NCBI GenBank assembly: GCA_937911965.1
Contig: CALDPL010000473.1
Location: forward strand, 1-6,680
DNA: 6,680 nucleotides
Source of the DNA: an uncultured Allomuricauda sp.
GTDB taxonomy: Bacteria > Bacteroidota > Bacteroidia > Flavobacteriales > Flavobacteriaceae
Direction: 5' to 3'
Below the pieces are notes generated by a model. The model did no database searches, was not told where the DNA came from, and worked only from the letters and a program-made list of their open reading frames with translations. Of the stretch, positions 1 through 6,362 are shown one piece after another. Numbering within the stretch: position 1 is the first letter of the stretch; every line of letters starts with the position of its first letter. The position numbers and the translations under genes are program-made.

Positions 1-1137
1 TCCGAAGTATTGGGGGTGGACAAGACCGAGGGCCTTTGGTTCAGTGTAGTATTCATAGGGGTGGTGGGCGCAATATATGCCATTTTTGGGGGTTTGAAAG
101 CCGTTGCGGTTTCCGATACCCTCAACGGGATCGGTCTTTTGATCGGGGGCCTACTGGTTCCTATACTGGCCTTGATGGCCATTGGTGGGGGTAATGTTTT
201 GGACGGCCTCTCCGAGGTCTATGAATTTGCACCTGAAAAGTTCAATGTCATCGGGGCCCCGGATTCGGTTCTGCCCTTTGGCGTGTTGTTTACAGGCTTG
301 ATCATAAACCAGCTGTATTTCTGGGGAATGAACCAGACCATCGTTCAAAGAGCCTTGGGAGCCAAAAATTTAAAGGAGGCTCAAAAGGGTTTGTTGCTTA
401 CCGGTCTTTTCAAGATCTTGATTCCTTTGGTCATTGTCCTTCCCGGGGTAATTTGTTACTATTATTTTCAGGACACGTTTTATTCGGATCAGGACAGTGT
501 CTATCCACGTTTGGTGAAACAGGTCCTCCCTACCTGGCTGATCGGATTCTTTGCGGCCGTTATCATGGGGGCCGTATTGAGCACCTTCAACTCTGTGCTT
601 AACTCGGCAGCCACCCTGTTCAGTATCGATATCGTCAAAAAGCATATTGACAAAGATATAAGTGATCGCAAACTGGTGCGGGTGGGCAAGGTGACCTCTT
701 CGATCCTTGCTGTGGTGGCCATATTGACCGCACCTCTCATGGCCAGTGCCCCCGATGGGCTGTACCAATTGTTGCAGGAACTCAATGGAATTTATTTCAT
801 TCCCATAGCATCGATTCTCTTGGCCGGCTTTTTCTTAAAATCCGTATCCGCTTTTGCTGCCAAGGCCGCCCTGTTGTTCGGACTTTTGTTCTACGTCTTC
901 ATGTCATGGATCTACACTGACCACGGTATCCATTTCGTGCATTTGTGGGGCATTGAGTTTGTCCTCAATGTGCTCTTAATGTTGGTGCTCTCCCATTTCT
1001 TCCCTAGAAAAACAAGCTATGAAATGGTCGATGTGGGGGCCGTGGAACTGGTGTCCTGGAAGTATACCAGGGCCATGTCCTTTGGACTTTGTTTTGTAAC
1101 GGTCTTGATATACGCTTTGCTCGGAACAAATTCATAG
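1..1137 (+). CDS. Sodium/solute symporter (SSS/SLC5 family), C-terminal part; likely inositol or sugar uptake
   Basis: This is the C-terminal 378 residues of a Na+-coupled inner-membrane transporter. The frame is open at the left edge, so the true start and roughly 150-180 residues lie outside (family length about 500-550). About ten hydrophobic membrane segments are visible. Family landmarks, counted from the first codon in the window, are the YAIFGGLKAV loop (26-35), the WGMNQTIVQRALGAK block (108-122) and the LSTFNSVLNSAATLFSIDI helix (193-211). In that helix Ser194/Thr195 match the paired hydroxyl residues of the Na2 sodium site of Vibrio SGLT. The overall pattern resembles the YidK/vSGLT branch. 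The substrate is inferred from context: the next genes are iolA, iolE and iolG types, so myo-inositol or a related polyol is plausible, but a hexose cannot be excluded. Lys138 and Gln259 match sugar contacts of vSGLT, whereas two other site positions differ (see findings). It ends 39 bases before iolA and is probably co-transcribed. Confidence 0.9.
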   Translation, partial: SEVLGVDKTEGLWFSVVFIGVVGAIYAIFGGLKAVAVSDTLNGIGLLIGGLLVPILALMAIGGGNVLDGLSEVYEFAPEKFNVIGAPDSVLPFGVLFTGLIINQLYFWGMNQTIVQRALGAKNLKEAQKGLLLTGLFKILIPLVIVLPGVICYYYFQDTFYSDQDSVYPRLVKQVLPTWLIGFFAAVIMGAVLSTFNSVLNSAATLFSIDIVKKHIDKDISDRKLVRVGKVTSSILAVVAILTAPLMASAPDGLYQLLQELNGIYFIPIASILLAGFFLKSVSAFAAKAALLFGLLFYVFMSWIYTDHGIHFVHLWGIEFVLNVLLMLVLSHFFPRKTSYEMVDVGAVELVSWKYTRAMSFGLCFVTVLIYALLGTNS

Positions 1138-1176
1138 TATTAAAAAGAAATATTAAAATAAGTAAATCCAATAAAA
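1138..1176 (+). promoter_or_regulatory. AT-rich spacer and translation start region of iolA
   Basis: This 39-base gap contains only four G/C bases and no purine-rich Shine-Dalgarno motif. A-rich leaders without a Shine-Dalgarno are usual in Bacteroidota, so it most likely serves as the initiation region for the ATG at 1177. I looked for the Bacteroidota promoter pattern (TTG, then TAnnTTTG) here and just upstream and saw no good match, which favours read-through from the symporter gene. It is too short to hold a convincing terminator. Confidence 0.4.
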
Positions 1177-2649
1177 ATGAACATTTTAAAGAATTATATC
1201 GACGGTAAATGGTCGGATAGCGCATCCACAGATACACTACCGGTACACAACCCCGCCAATCAGGAGATTTTGGCACTGGTGCCTACAGGCCCCGCTACGG
1301 TCAAAGACGTGGGTCGTGCCGCACAATCGGCGCAAAAGGCCTATCAGGCTTGGAGTAAAGTGCCCGTTATTAAAAGGACACAGGTCTTATACCAACTTAA
1401 AACTTTACTTGAGGACAGTAAAGAAGAGTTGGCTGAGATAATTACTAAGGAGGCGGGCAAGACCAAGGCCGAATCCCTGGGAGAGATCCAAAGGGCCATA
1501 GAGAATGTGGAGGTGGCCTGTGGCACCCCAATGCTCATGGCAGGAGATGTGATAGAGGACATTGCCACCGGGATTGACGAGATGATGATTCGCCAACCCC
1601 TGGGAGTGTCGGCCTGCATCACACCCTTTAATTTTCCGGGAATGATCGTCTTTTGGTTCCTGCCCTATGCCATTGCCACGGGAAATGCCTTTATCGTAAA
1701 ACCGTCCGAAAAAGTGCCCATGACCATGATAAAAGTCTTCGAGCTCCTCGATCGCCTCGATCTGCCGGATGGCCTAGTCAGTTTAGTACATGGGGGAAAG
1801 GAAACCGTCGATGCCCTATTGGAACATCCAATCATAAAAGGAATAAGTTTTGTGGGGAGCACTCCGGTGGCTCGGTATATCTATTCTAAAGGAACAGCCA
1901 ATGGAAAACGGGTGCAGGCCCAGGGAGGTGCTAAAAACCCGGTCCTGGTAATGCCGGATGCGGACATTGAAATGACCTCCAAGATCATTGCGGATTCCGT
2001 ATACGGTTGTGCAGGTCAGAGGTGTCTAGCTGCCTCTACCATAATCAGGGTGGGAGATGATAAAGGAGAAATCAGGGATTCCCTGGTCGAAATGGCAAAG
2101 ACCAGGACAACAGGTTATGGGCTTGATGGTGTGGATATGGGGCCTGTGATCACGCCCGAGAGCAAGACTAGGATAGAAAGACTTATCCAAAAGGGAAAGG
2201 ATGAAGGGGCCAAAATAGTATTGGATGGTAGAAATGCCACCGTTTCGGGATATGAAAAAGGGAACTTCATCAGGCCGACCATTTTGGAAGATGTGGCTTT
2301 GGACAAAGAATTGATACGGACAGAAATCTTTGGGCCTGTGATGAGCCTTATATCCATGAAAACCGTGGAGGATGCCCTTGAGTTCGTCAATAACGGAAAT
2401 TATGGCAATATGGCCTGTCTTTTTACTTCAAGTGGGGCCGTCGCAAGGAAGTTCAGAAATGAGGCGGATGCCGGAAATATAGGGATTAATATAGGAGTAG
2501 CCGCACCCATGGCTCAATTTCCATTCAGTGGATGGAAAGATAGCTTTTTTGGTGATTTGCACGGGCAAGGAAAACATGCCATCGAATTCTTTACACAGAC
2601 CAAAGTGGTTATAGAACGTTGGCCCAATGTATGGTCTCGCAAATTTTAA
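1177..2649 (+). CDS. iolA: CoA-acylating (methyl)malonate-semialdehyde dehydrogenase
   Basis: This 490-residue ALDH-superfamily enzyme has the normal MMSDH length. The family oxidises malonate or methylmalonate semialdehyde with NAD+ and CoA, giving acetyl- or propionyl-CoA plus CO2, in the cytoplasm. The N-terminus (NYIDGKW) is typical. Visible motifs are PFNFPG with the oxyanion Asn152, KPSE (175-178) for NAD binding, [14 protein letters not shown] (250-254), the nucleophile Cys283 in GQRCLA, and EIFGP (383-387). Ala248 stands where hydrolytic ALDHs carry the general-base Glu of ELGG. That replacement is a hallmark of this CoA-dependent family, as is Arg282 directly before the Cys (Arg301 in ALDH2-style numbering). 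The position after GAKN is Pro where His is more usual. The symporter lies upstream, and the iolE-like gene begins at the base after the stop, so a role in the last inositol step is likely. Valine or beta-alanine breakdown (mmsA role) is the alternative. Confidence 0.88.
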   Translation: MNILKNYIDGKWSDSASTDTLPVHNPANQEILALVPTGPATVKDVGRAAQSAQKAYQAWSKVPVIKRTQVLYQLKTLLEDSKEELAEIITKEAGKTKAESLGEIQRAIENVEVACGTPMLMAGDVIEDIATGIDEMMIRQPLGVSACITPFNFPGMIVFWFLPYAIATGNAFIVKPSEKVPMTMIKVFELLDRLDLPDGLVSLVHGGKETVDALLEHPIIKGISFVGSTPVARYIYSKGTANGKRVQAQGGAKNPVLVMPDADIEMTSKIIADSVYGCAGQRCLAASTIIRVGDDKGEIRDSLVEMAKTRTTGYGLDGVDMGPVITPESKTRIERLIQKGKDEGAKIVLDGRNATVSGYEKGNFIRPTILEDVALDKELIRTEIFGPVMSLISMKTVEDALEFVNNGNYGNMACLFTSSGAVARKFRNEADAGNIGINIGVAAPMAQFPFSGWKDSFFGDLHGQGKHAIEFFTQTKVVIERWPNVWSRKF

Positions 2650-2664
2650 ATGGAAAACATCATG
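2647..2664 (+). promoter_or_regulatory. iolA stop / iolE start junction with two candidate ATGs
   Basis: The TAA of iolA (2647-2649) is followed with no gap by ATG at 2650, and a second in-frame ATG lies at 2662. No Shine-Dalgarno precedes either. The abutting TAA-ATG suggests translational coupling by ribosome re-initiation. Starting at 2662 gives a protein beginning MIKIANAPCSWG, which resembles the usual N-terminus of the family, so the four extra residues from 2650 may not be native. I kept 2650 as the outer limit. Confidence 0.5.
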
Positions 2665-3567
2665 ATAAAGATAGCGAACGCCCCATGTTCCTGGGGCGCA
2701 TTGGAATTTGATCTTGAGAACAAATCAGAGGAAATACCTTATGACCAAGTGCTGGATGAACTCGTGGAGACCGGGTACTTGGGAACTGAACTGGGCGATT
2801 GGGGTTTTATGCCTACGGAGCCTTCCCGGCTCAGGGAAGAAATCGAAGGTCGCGGCCTAACCCTTCTCGGGGCCTTTGTGCCCGTTGCCCTGGCACAAGC
2901 CGATGCTCATCAAGACGGTATTAATTCGGCTCTTCGTGTGGCAGAATTGATGGCCGGTGCCGGTTATGGCAATGCCTTTGTGGTGCTTGCTGATGACAAT
3001 GCTTCAGTTCCTGAAAGGACCCGCCATGCCGGAAGGATAAAACCTGAAATGGGCCTTGAACCGGACCAATGGGAGGTGTTCGCCCAAGGTGCTGAACGCT
3101 TGGCTAATATTGTAAAAGAGCGGTATGGCATCAGGACGGTTTTCCATCACCATTGTGCGGGCTATGTGGAGACCCCGGACGAAATAGATACCCTTATGTG
3201 CAAAACAGATTCATCTCTTTTGGGGCTTTGTCTTGATTTGGGACATTATGCATTTGGAGGGGGAGACCCCATTGCGGCCCTTGAAAAGTACGGGGATAGG
3301 ATATGGCACGTCCATTTCAAGGATTATAATCCGCAGGCGGCCCAGATGTCCTCGTCGGCTGGGGGGGATTATTTTGATGCACTCAAATGCGGAGTATTCT
3401 GTGAATTGGGCAAGGGGGTTGTTGATTTCAAAGCCGCCCTGGACAAATTGACCCGTTCGGGTTATAAGGACTGGATCGTAGTGGAACAGGATATTTTGCC
3501 GGGGATGGGAAATCCAAAGGTATGTGCCAGGAACAACAGGGAATATATAAAAACTTTAGGTGTTTAG
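2650..3567 (+). CDS. iolE: IolE-like inosose dehydratase (sugar phosphate isomerase/epimerase TIM barrel)
   Basis: This 305-residue cytoplasmic protein belongs to the AP-endonuclease-2-like TIM-barrel superfamily and is close to the usual IolE length. IolE removes water from scyllo-inosose (2-keto-myo-inositol), giving a trihydroxycyclohexanedione, and depends on a divalent metal. IolE-type features are the opening ANAPCSWG, then GTELGDWGFMPTEP (Glu47), LLGAFVPVAL, HHHCAGYVETPDE (His166-His168), CLDLGHYAFGGGDP (Asp196, His199), WHVHFKDY (His220, His222) and VVEQD (Glu279). The Glu, Asp and His residues at strand ends are the expected metal and catalytic positions of this fold. The next gene encodes an IolG-type dehydrogenase that would make its substrate, which supports the call. 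The start is 2650 or 2662. Other members of this superfamily are isomerases or epimerases, so an activity on a related keto-polyol remains possible. Confidence 0.8.
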   Translation: MENIMIKIANAPCSWGALEFDLENKSEEIPYDQVLDELVETGYLGTELGDWGFMPTEPSRLREEIEGRGLTLLGAFVPVALAQADAHQDGINSALRVAELMAGAGYGNAFVVLADDNASVPERTRHAGRIKPEMGLEPDQWEVFAQGAERLANIVKERYGIRTVFHHHCAGYVETPDEIDTLMCKTDSSLLGLCLDLGHYAFGGGDPIAALEKYGDRIWHVHFKDYNPQAAQMSSSAGGDYFDALKCGVFCELGKGVVDFKAALDKLTRSGYKDWIVVEQDILPGMGNPKVCARNNREYIKTLGV

Positions 3568-3584
3568 TTTATAGAAAAAAATAC
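3568..3584 (+). promoter_or_regulatory. A-rich 17-base leader deciding the iolG start
   Basis: This gap has the A-rich run GAAAAAAATAC just before ATG 3585 and no Shine-Dalgarno. An in-frame ATG at 3522 exists, but it lies inside the iolE gene. It would add 21 residues that read as translated iolE tail and leader (MCQEQQGIYKNF...) and that match nothing in the family. Starting at 3585 puts the Rossmann glycines at residues 10-15, as expected. Confidence 0.6.
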
Positions 3585-4592
3585 ATGAAAAAATCAAAAT
3601 TCGCCATTGCTGGCTTGGGCCGAATAGGCAAAATCCATTTAGGGAACCTATGCCAAATGGAAGGGGTCGAGGTCATTGTGGCCATGGATCCTCTGGAGGA
3701 GGGGAGGCAATATGCCAAGGACATGAATGTCCCATATATCGCGAATTCTTTTGAAGAGATGTTGACCATAGCACCCATAGATGCAGTAGTAATCTGTTCC
3801 CCCACGGATACTCATGCAGACTACGTAGAAATCGCAGCAAAAGCCGGGCTCCATGTCTTTTGTGAAAAGCCTTTGGATCTGTCATTGAAACGGGTGGTGG
3901 AAGTCCTCGAAACCGTGGACCGGGCCGGGGTAAAATTGATGCTGGGCTTTAACCGCAGGTTCGACAAGGAATTCAAAATGGTAAAGGACCTGGTGAAGTC
4001 CGGAGCTGTGGGCGAACCCCACCTGGTCAAAATCTGTAGCCGTGACCCCGGTGCCCCACCCTTGGAATATATCAAATCATCGGGAGGCCTCTTTTTGGAC
4101 ATGACCATTCACGATTTTGACGTGGCCCGCTTTGTGGTTGAAAAAGAAGTTGTGGAAGTGTATGCCAAAGGTGCTGTACTGATAGATGAAGCAATTGGAA
4201 AAGCAGGGGATATCGATACTGCGGTAATCACCTTGACCTATTCCGATGGGACTATGGCACTGATAGATAACAGTAGAGAAGCAGCCTACGGCTATGACCA
4301 AAGAGTAGAGGTCTTTGGATCAAGGGGCATGGTGCAATCCAACAATAATTTTATGGATTCCCATAAGCTCTATAACGATAAAGGCATCCATTCGGCCCTT
4401 CCGTTGTATTTCTTTCTGGAGCGATATAGGGAAGCTTATAGAAATGAAATTCAACATTTTGTAGCCAGTCTGGAAAAGGGAACTGAGGTGCCGGTGAACG
4501 GCAACGATGGCCTACAGTCCCTGAAGATTGGGCTTGCCGCCCTGAAATCCCTAAAGGAAAACCGTCCGGTCAAGTTGTCGGAGATCGCCTAA
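3585..4592 (+). CDS. iolG: Inositol 2-dehydrogenase (Gfo/Idh/MocA family)
   Basis: This 335-residue NAD(P)-dependent oxidoreductase is of the type that oxidises myo-inositol to scyllo-inosose, the first catabolic step, in the cytoplasm. The N-terminal Rossmann domain has G10-L-G12-R-I-G15 and Asp35 at the end of the second strand. Asp35 matches the residue linked with NAD+ preference in Bacillus subtilis IolG, so NAD+ is the likely cofactor. Next come CEKPLDLS (catalytic Lys95), GFNRRFD, SRDPGAPPLEYIKSSGG and the inositol-dehydrogenase signature LFLDMTIHDFD. In that signature Asp172 and His176 coincide with the B. subtilis catalytic residues. The C-terminal alpha/beta domain is complete and length is normal. 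It follows the iolE-like gene by 17 bases and is the last gene of the + strand run. Activity on scyllo-inositol, other inositol isomers or glucose is possible, since the family is broad. Confidence 0.86.
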   Translation: MKKSKFAIAGLGRIGKIHLGNLCQMEGVEVIVAMDPLEEGRQYAKDMNVPYIANSFEEMLTIAPIDAVVICSPTDTHADYVEIAAKAGLHVFCEKPLDLSLKRVVEVLETVDRAGVKLMLGFNRRFDKEFKMVKDLVKSGAVGEPHLVKICSRDPGAPPLEYIKSSGGLFLDMTIHDFDVARFVVEKEVVEVYAKGAVLIDEAIGKAGDIDTAVITLTYSDGTMALIDNSREAAYGYDQRVEVFGSRGMVQSNNNFMDSHKLYNDKGIHSALPLYFFLERYREAYRNEIQHFVASLEKGTEVPVNGNDGLQSLKIGLAALKSLKENRPVKLSEIA

Positions 4593-4613
4593 AATCACAA
4601 AGGGGCCATCGAC
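4593..4613. other. Tail-to-tail junction of the inositol and glycoside hydrolase operons
   Basis: Only 21 bases separate the iolG stop from the stop of the - strand GH5 gene. I see no stable GC-rich hairpin followed by a T run on either strand. Either transcripts end inside the opposing gene, or termination is of another kind. Confidence 0.6.
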
Positions 4614-6353
4614 TTACCGACCCTCTGAAAATTCGAGATAATTGAGGTTGAACCCTCCCTTGTCGAATACCAGCTTTATCCTTTGGCTGCCCGCCTTTAG
4701 GGAAATTCGCGATAGGGAAGTGGTTGCATAGGTGGAGGCTCCCCCTGTGGGTGCCAATTCCACGGATTCGGTCAATTTTTCACCATTGATTTTCAAATGG
4801 AGGGCCCCGCTTGTCTTTTCACTGGAGTATCGAAGGCCCAGGTCATAGGTTCCGGTTTCCTTTACATCGACGGTAAAAAGGAGCCATTCCCCATCCTGAA
4901 TGTCAAAGACCTCATACCCATTGGTCCTGAGGTCGGAACAGGCCTGAATGTCCACCCCGTCGTTCCTCATTTTGCGTCCCTTGTTCCAAGGGGTGTTCTC
5001 CCCGGTGCTCACCCTGTAATTGACAAAATCGGCATCCCGGTAGGCCTGGTCCTGTGAACCCAGATCGTAGTGGGTGGCATAGATCGTACCGGGTATTGAA
5101 TTTTCGGCATAGGGCAGGGTCCCATCGCCCTGTACCTGCCGGAACATGGCGTCGATGACATCTCTCATGACGGTCAGGTGCTCCATTTTAAAGTTTTCGG
5201 CCAACTGCATCAGTGCCTCGGTGGCAAATTCGATCGAGGGCCTTTCCCCTCCGTGCTGCCAGTAGTGCAACAGGGCCCCATAGCCGGGGTTCTTGGTCAC
5301 CGAGGTGACACCGGCCGTGTTCTCCACCTTTTTCATCGGCCAATAGGCCCAGCCGATATTGTTGGTCTCCATGAGCCTGAGGGATTCCTTGAACCACACA
5401 TTGGAATTCTCGCCGCTCTCGCCCAACCAGATGGGGGCATTGTGGATTTCCCGATAATCCAGAAATTGCTGAATGGATTCCTGGGTGTTGTAATTCCAGT
5501 ACTTGTGGAAGCTGATGACCGTATTGTCGTCCCATAAGGGGAAAATGCCGTTGTAGTTGTTGCCCCAGCAATTGCCCCCGATATAGATGATATGGTTTTG
5601 GTCCACCTCCCTAATGGCCTGGGTGACCTCCACCAGGAGCTCTCTAAGGGGTCCATTGTTTTTCTCATCACAGCCGTTGGGGTTTTCCCCCTCAAAGTTC
5701 CAGTTGGGTTCATTTATGATGTCATAACCGCCGATCCAGGGACTGTCCTTGTAGCGCTCGGCCAGTTTCACCCAAAGGGCGGTCATCTTGTCTCTATTGG
5801 CCTTGCTTTCCCATAGGGAAGGCTTGGTGGGGTCATAATCCGAAATATTGGCATCATTCCCCTGCCCGCCGGGGGCGGCATGTAGGTCCAAGATCAGGTA
5901 CATTTCATTGTCCCCACACCACTCCAGGAGTCGGTCCGTCATTTCGAATCCCTGTTCCAACCAAGTCAGTTCCCCTTCCTTTTCCGCTTCCACAGGTGGG
6001 GTGTAGAGGTTGTAGTGCATGGGCAACCTAACGGAATTAAAGCCCCAGGCCTTCAAGGAATCAATGTCCCTCTTGGTGATTCCGTTCTCCAGATAGGCCC
6101 TGTAAAAGGCTTCGGTGTTCTCCTCCCCAATGAGTTCAGTGATCGCAGTCCTGATTTCGTGTTGGGGGCCGGCAAAAGCGGAGGTTTGCAGCATATAGCT
6201 CTCCTGCACCATCCATCCTCCCAAGCCCAGACCCCTGAGGATCACATTGTTTCCCTCGGCATCGACGATCCTTTGTCCATCCGTTCGCAAAAATCCCTGT
6301 CCAAAGACCACGGGTCCCATCAACAGGACCATCAGCTGCAATATATGTTTCAT
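4614..6353 (-). CDS. Secreted GH5 glycoside hydrolase with C-terminal CBM6-like domain
   Basis: This 579-residue protein has a Sec signal (MKHILQLMVLLMGPVVFG|QG, likely cut after residue 18, no lipobox Cys), so it is probably periplasmic or exported. The GH5 barrel covers about residues 20-380. It shows LRGLGLGGW near the start, Arg109 in RLPMHYN, His158 in DLHAAPGGQG, the acid/base Glu215 in INEPN, His283/Tyr285 in FHKYW, the nucleophile Glu312 in WLGESGEN, and Trp335/Trp338. All the usual GH5 catalytic residues are present, so it should be an active retaining enzyme. A helical stretch (about 380-418) leads to a CBM6-like beta-sandwich (about 419-579: IPGTIYATHYD, GEWLLFTVDV, GTYDLGLRYSS, GFNLNYLEF). 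The LGGW start and DLHAAPG loop recall the GH5 exo-beta-1,3-glucanase type, but I cannot assign a subfamily or substrate. It follows the GH30 gene by nine bases, which suggests joint beta-glucan breakdown. ATG 6353 gives the complete signal peptide. Confidence 0.9.
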   Translation of the reverse strand: MKHILQLMVLLMGPVVFGQGFLRTDGQRIVDAEGNNVILRGLGLGGWMVQESYMLQTSAFAGPQHEIRTAITELIGEENTEAFYRAYLENGITKRDIDSLKAWGFNSVRLPMHYNLYTPPVEAEKEGELTWLEQGFEMTDRLLEWCGDNEMYLILDLHAAPGGQGNDANISDYDPTKPSLWESKANRDKMTALWVKLAERYKDSPWIGGYDIINEPNWNFEGENPNGCDEKNNGPLRELLVEVTQAIREVDQNHIIYIGGNCWGNNYNGIFPLWDDNTVISFHKYWNYNTQESIQQFLDYREIHNAPIWLGESGENSNVWFKESLRLMETNNIGWAYWPMKKVENTAGVTSVTKNPGYGALLHYWQHGGERPSIEFATEALMQLAENFKMEHLTVMRDVIDAMFRQVQGDGTLPYAENSIPGTIYATHYDLGSQDQAYRDADFVNYRVSTGENTPWNKGRKMRNDGVDIQACSDLRTNGYEVFDIQDGEWLLFTVDVKETGTYDLGLRYSSEKTSGALHLKINGEKLTESVELAPTGGASTYATTSLSRISLKAGSQRIKLVFDKGGFNLNYLEFSEGR

Positions 6354-6362
6354 TCCATTGGT
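6354..6362 (-). promoter_or_regulatory. Nine-base spacer between GH30 and GH5 genes
   Basis: On the - strand the GH30 stop TAA is followed by ACCAATGGA and then the GH5 ATG. The gap is too short for a promoter, so the two genes should share a transcript. An ATG inside the spacer is out of frame with the GH5 gene and would not produce the signal peptide. Confidence 0.6.

Noticed and set aside
10..12. TTG at 10 as start of the symporter
   Set aside because: The frame is open to the window edge, and the segment corresponds to the middle of an SSS transporter, so the gene is cut by the window rather than starting here.
370..768. 132-codon open frame on the - strand inside the symporter gene
   Set aside because: It is antisense to conserved transporter helices, and its composition (rich in His, Arg, Gln and Gly) is that of a shadow frame, with no recognisable domain.
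1098..1122. Promoter-like TAcgcTTTGC at the end of the symporter gene
   Set aside because: The spacing is one base off the Bacteroidota TAnnTTTG element, there is no properly spaced upstream TTTG, and it is coding sequence.
3522..3584. Upstream in-frame ATG at 3522 as start of the inositol dehydrogenase
   Set aside because: It would overlap the iolE gene by 46 bases and add 21 residues unlike the family. ATG 3585 follows an A-rich leader and fits the Rossmann fold start.
4632..4672. Inverted repeat ATTCGA ... TCGAAT near the end of the GH5 gene
   Set aside because: Six-base arms with a loop of about 26 bases inside conserved coding sequence, and no T run. This is most likely chance.
5178..5537. 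119-codon open frame on the + strand inside the GH5 gene
   Set aside because: It lies wholly antisense to a clearly conserved GH5 domain and shows no family motif. The GC-rich gene opposite explains the lack of stops.
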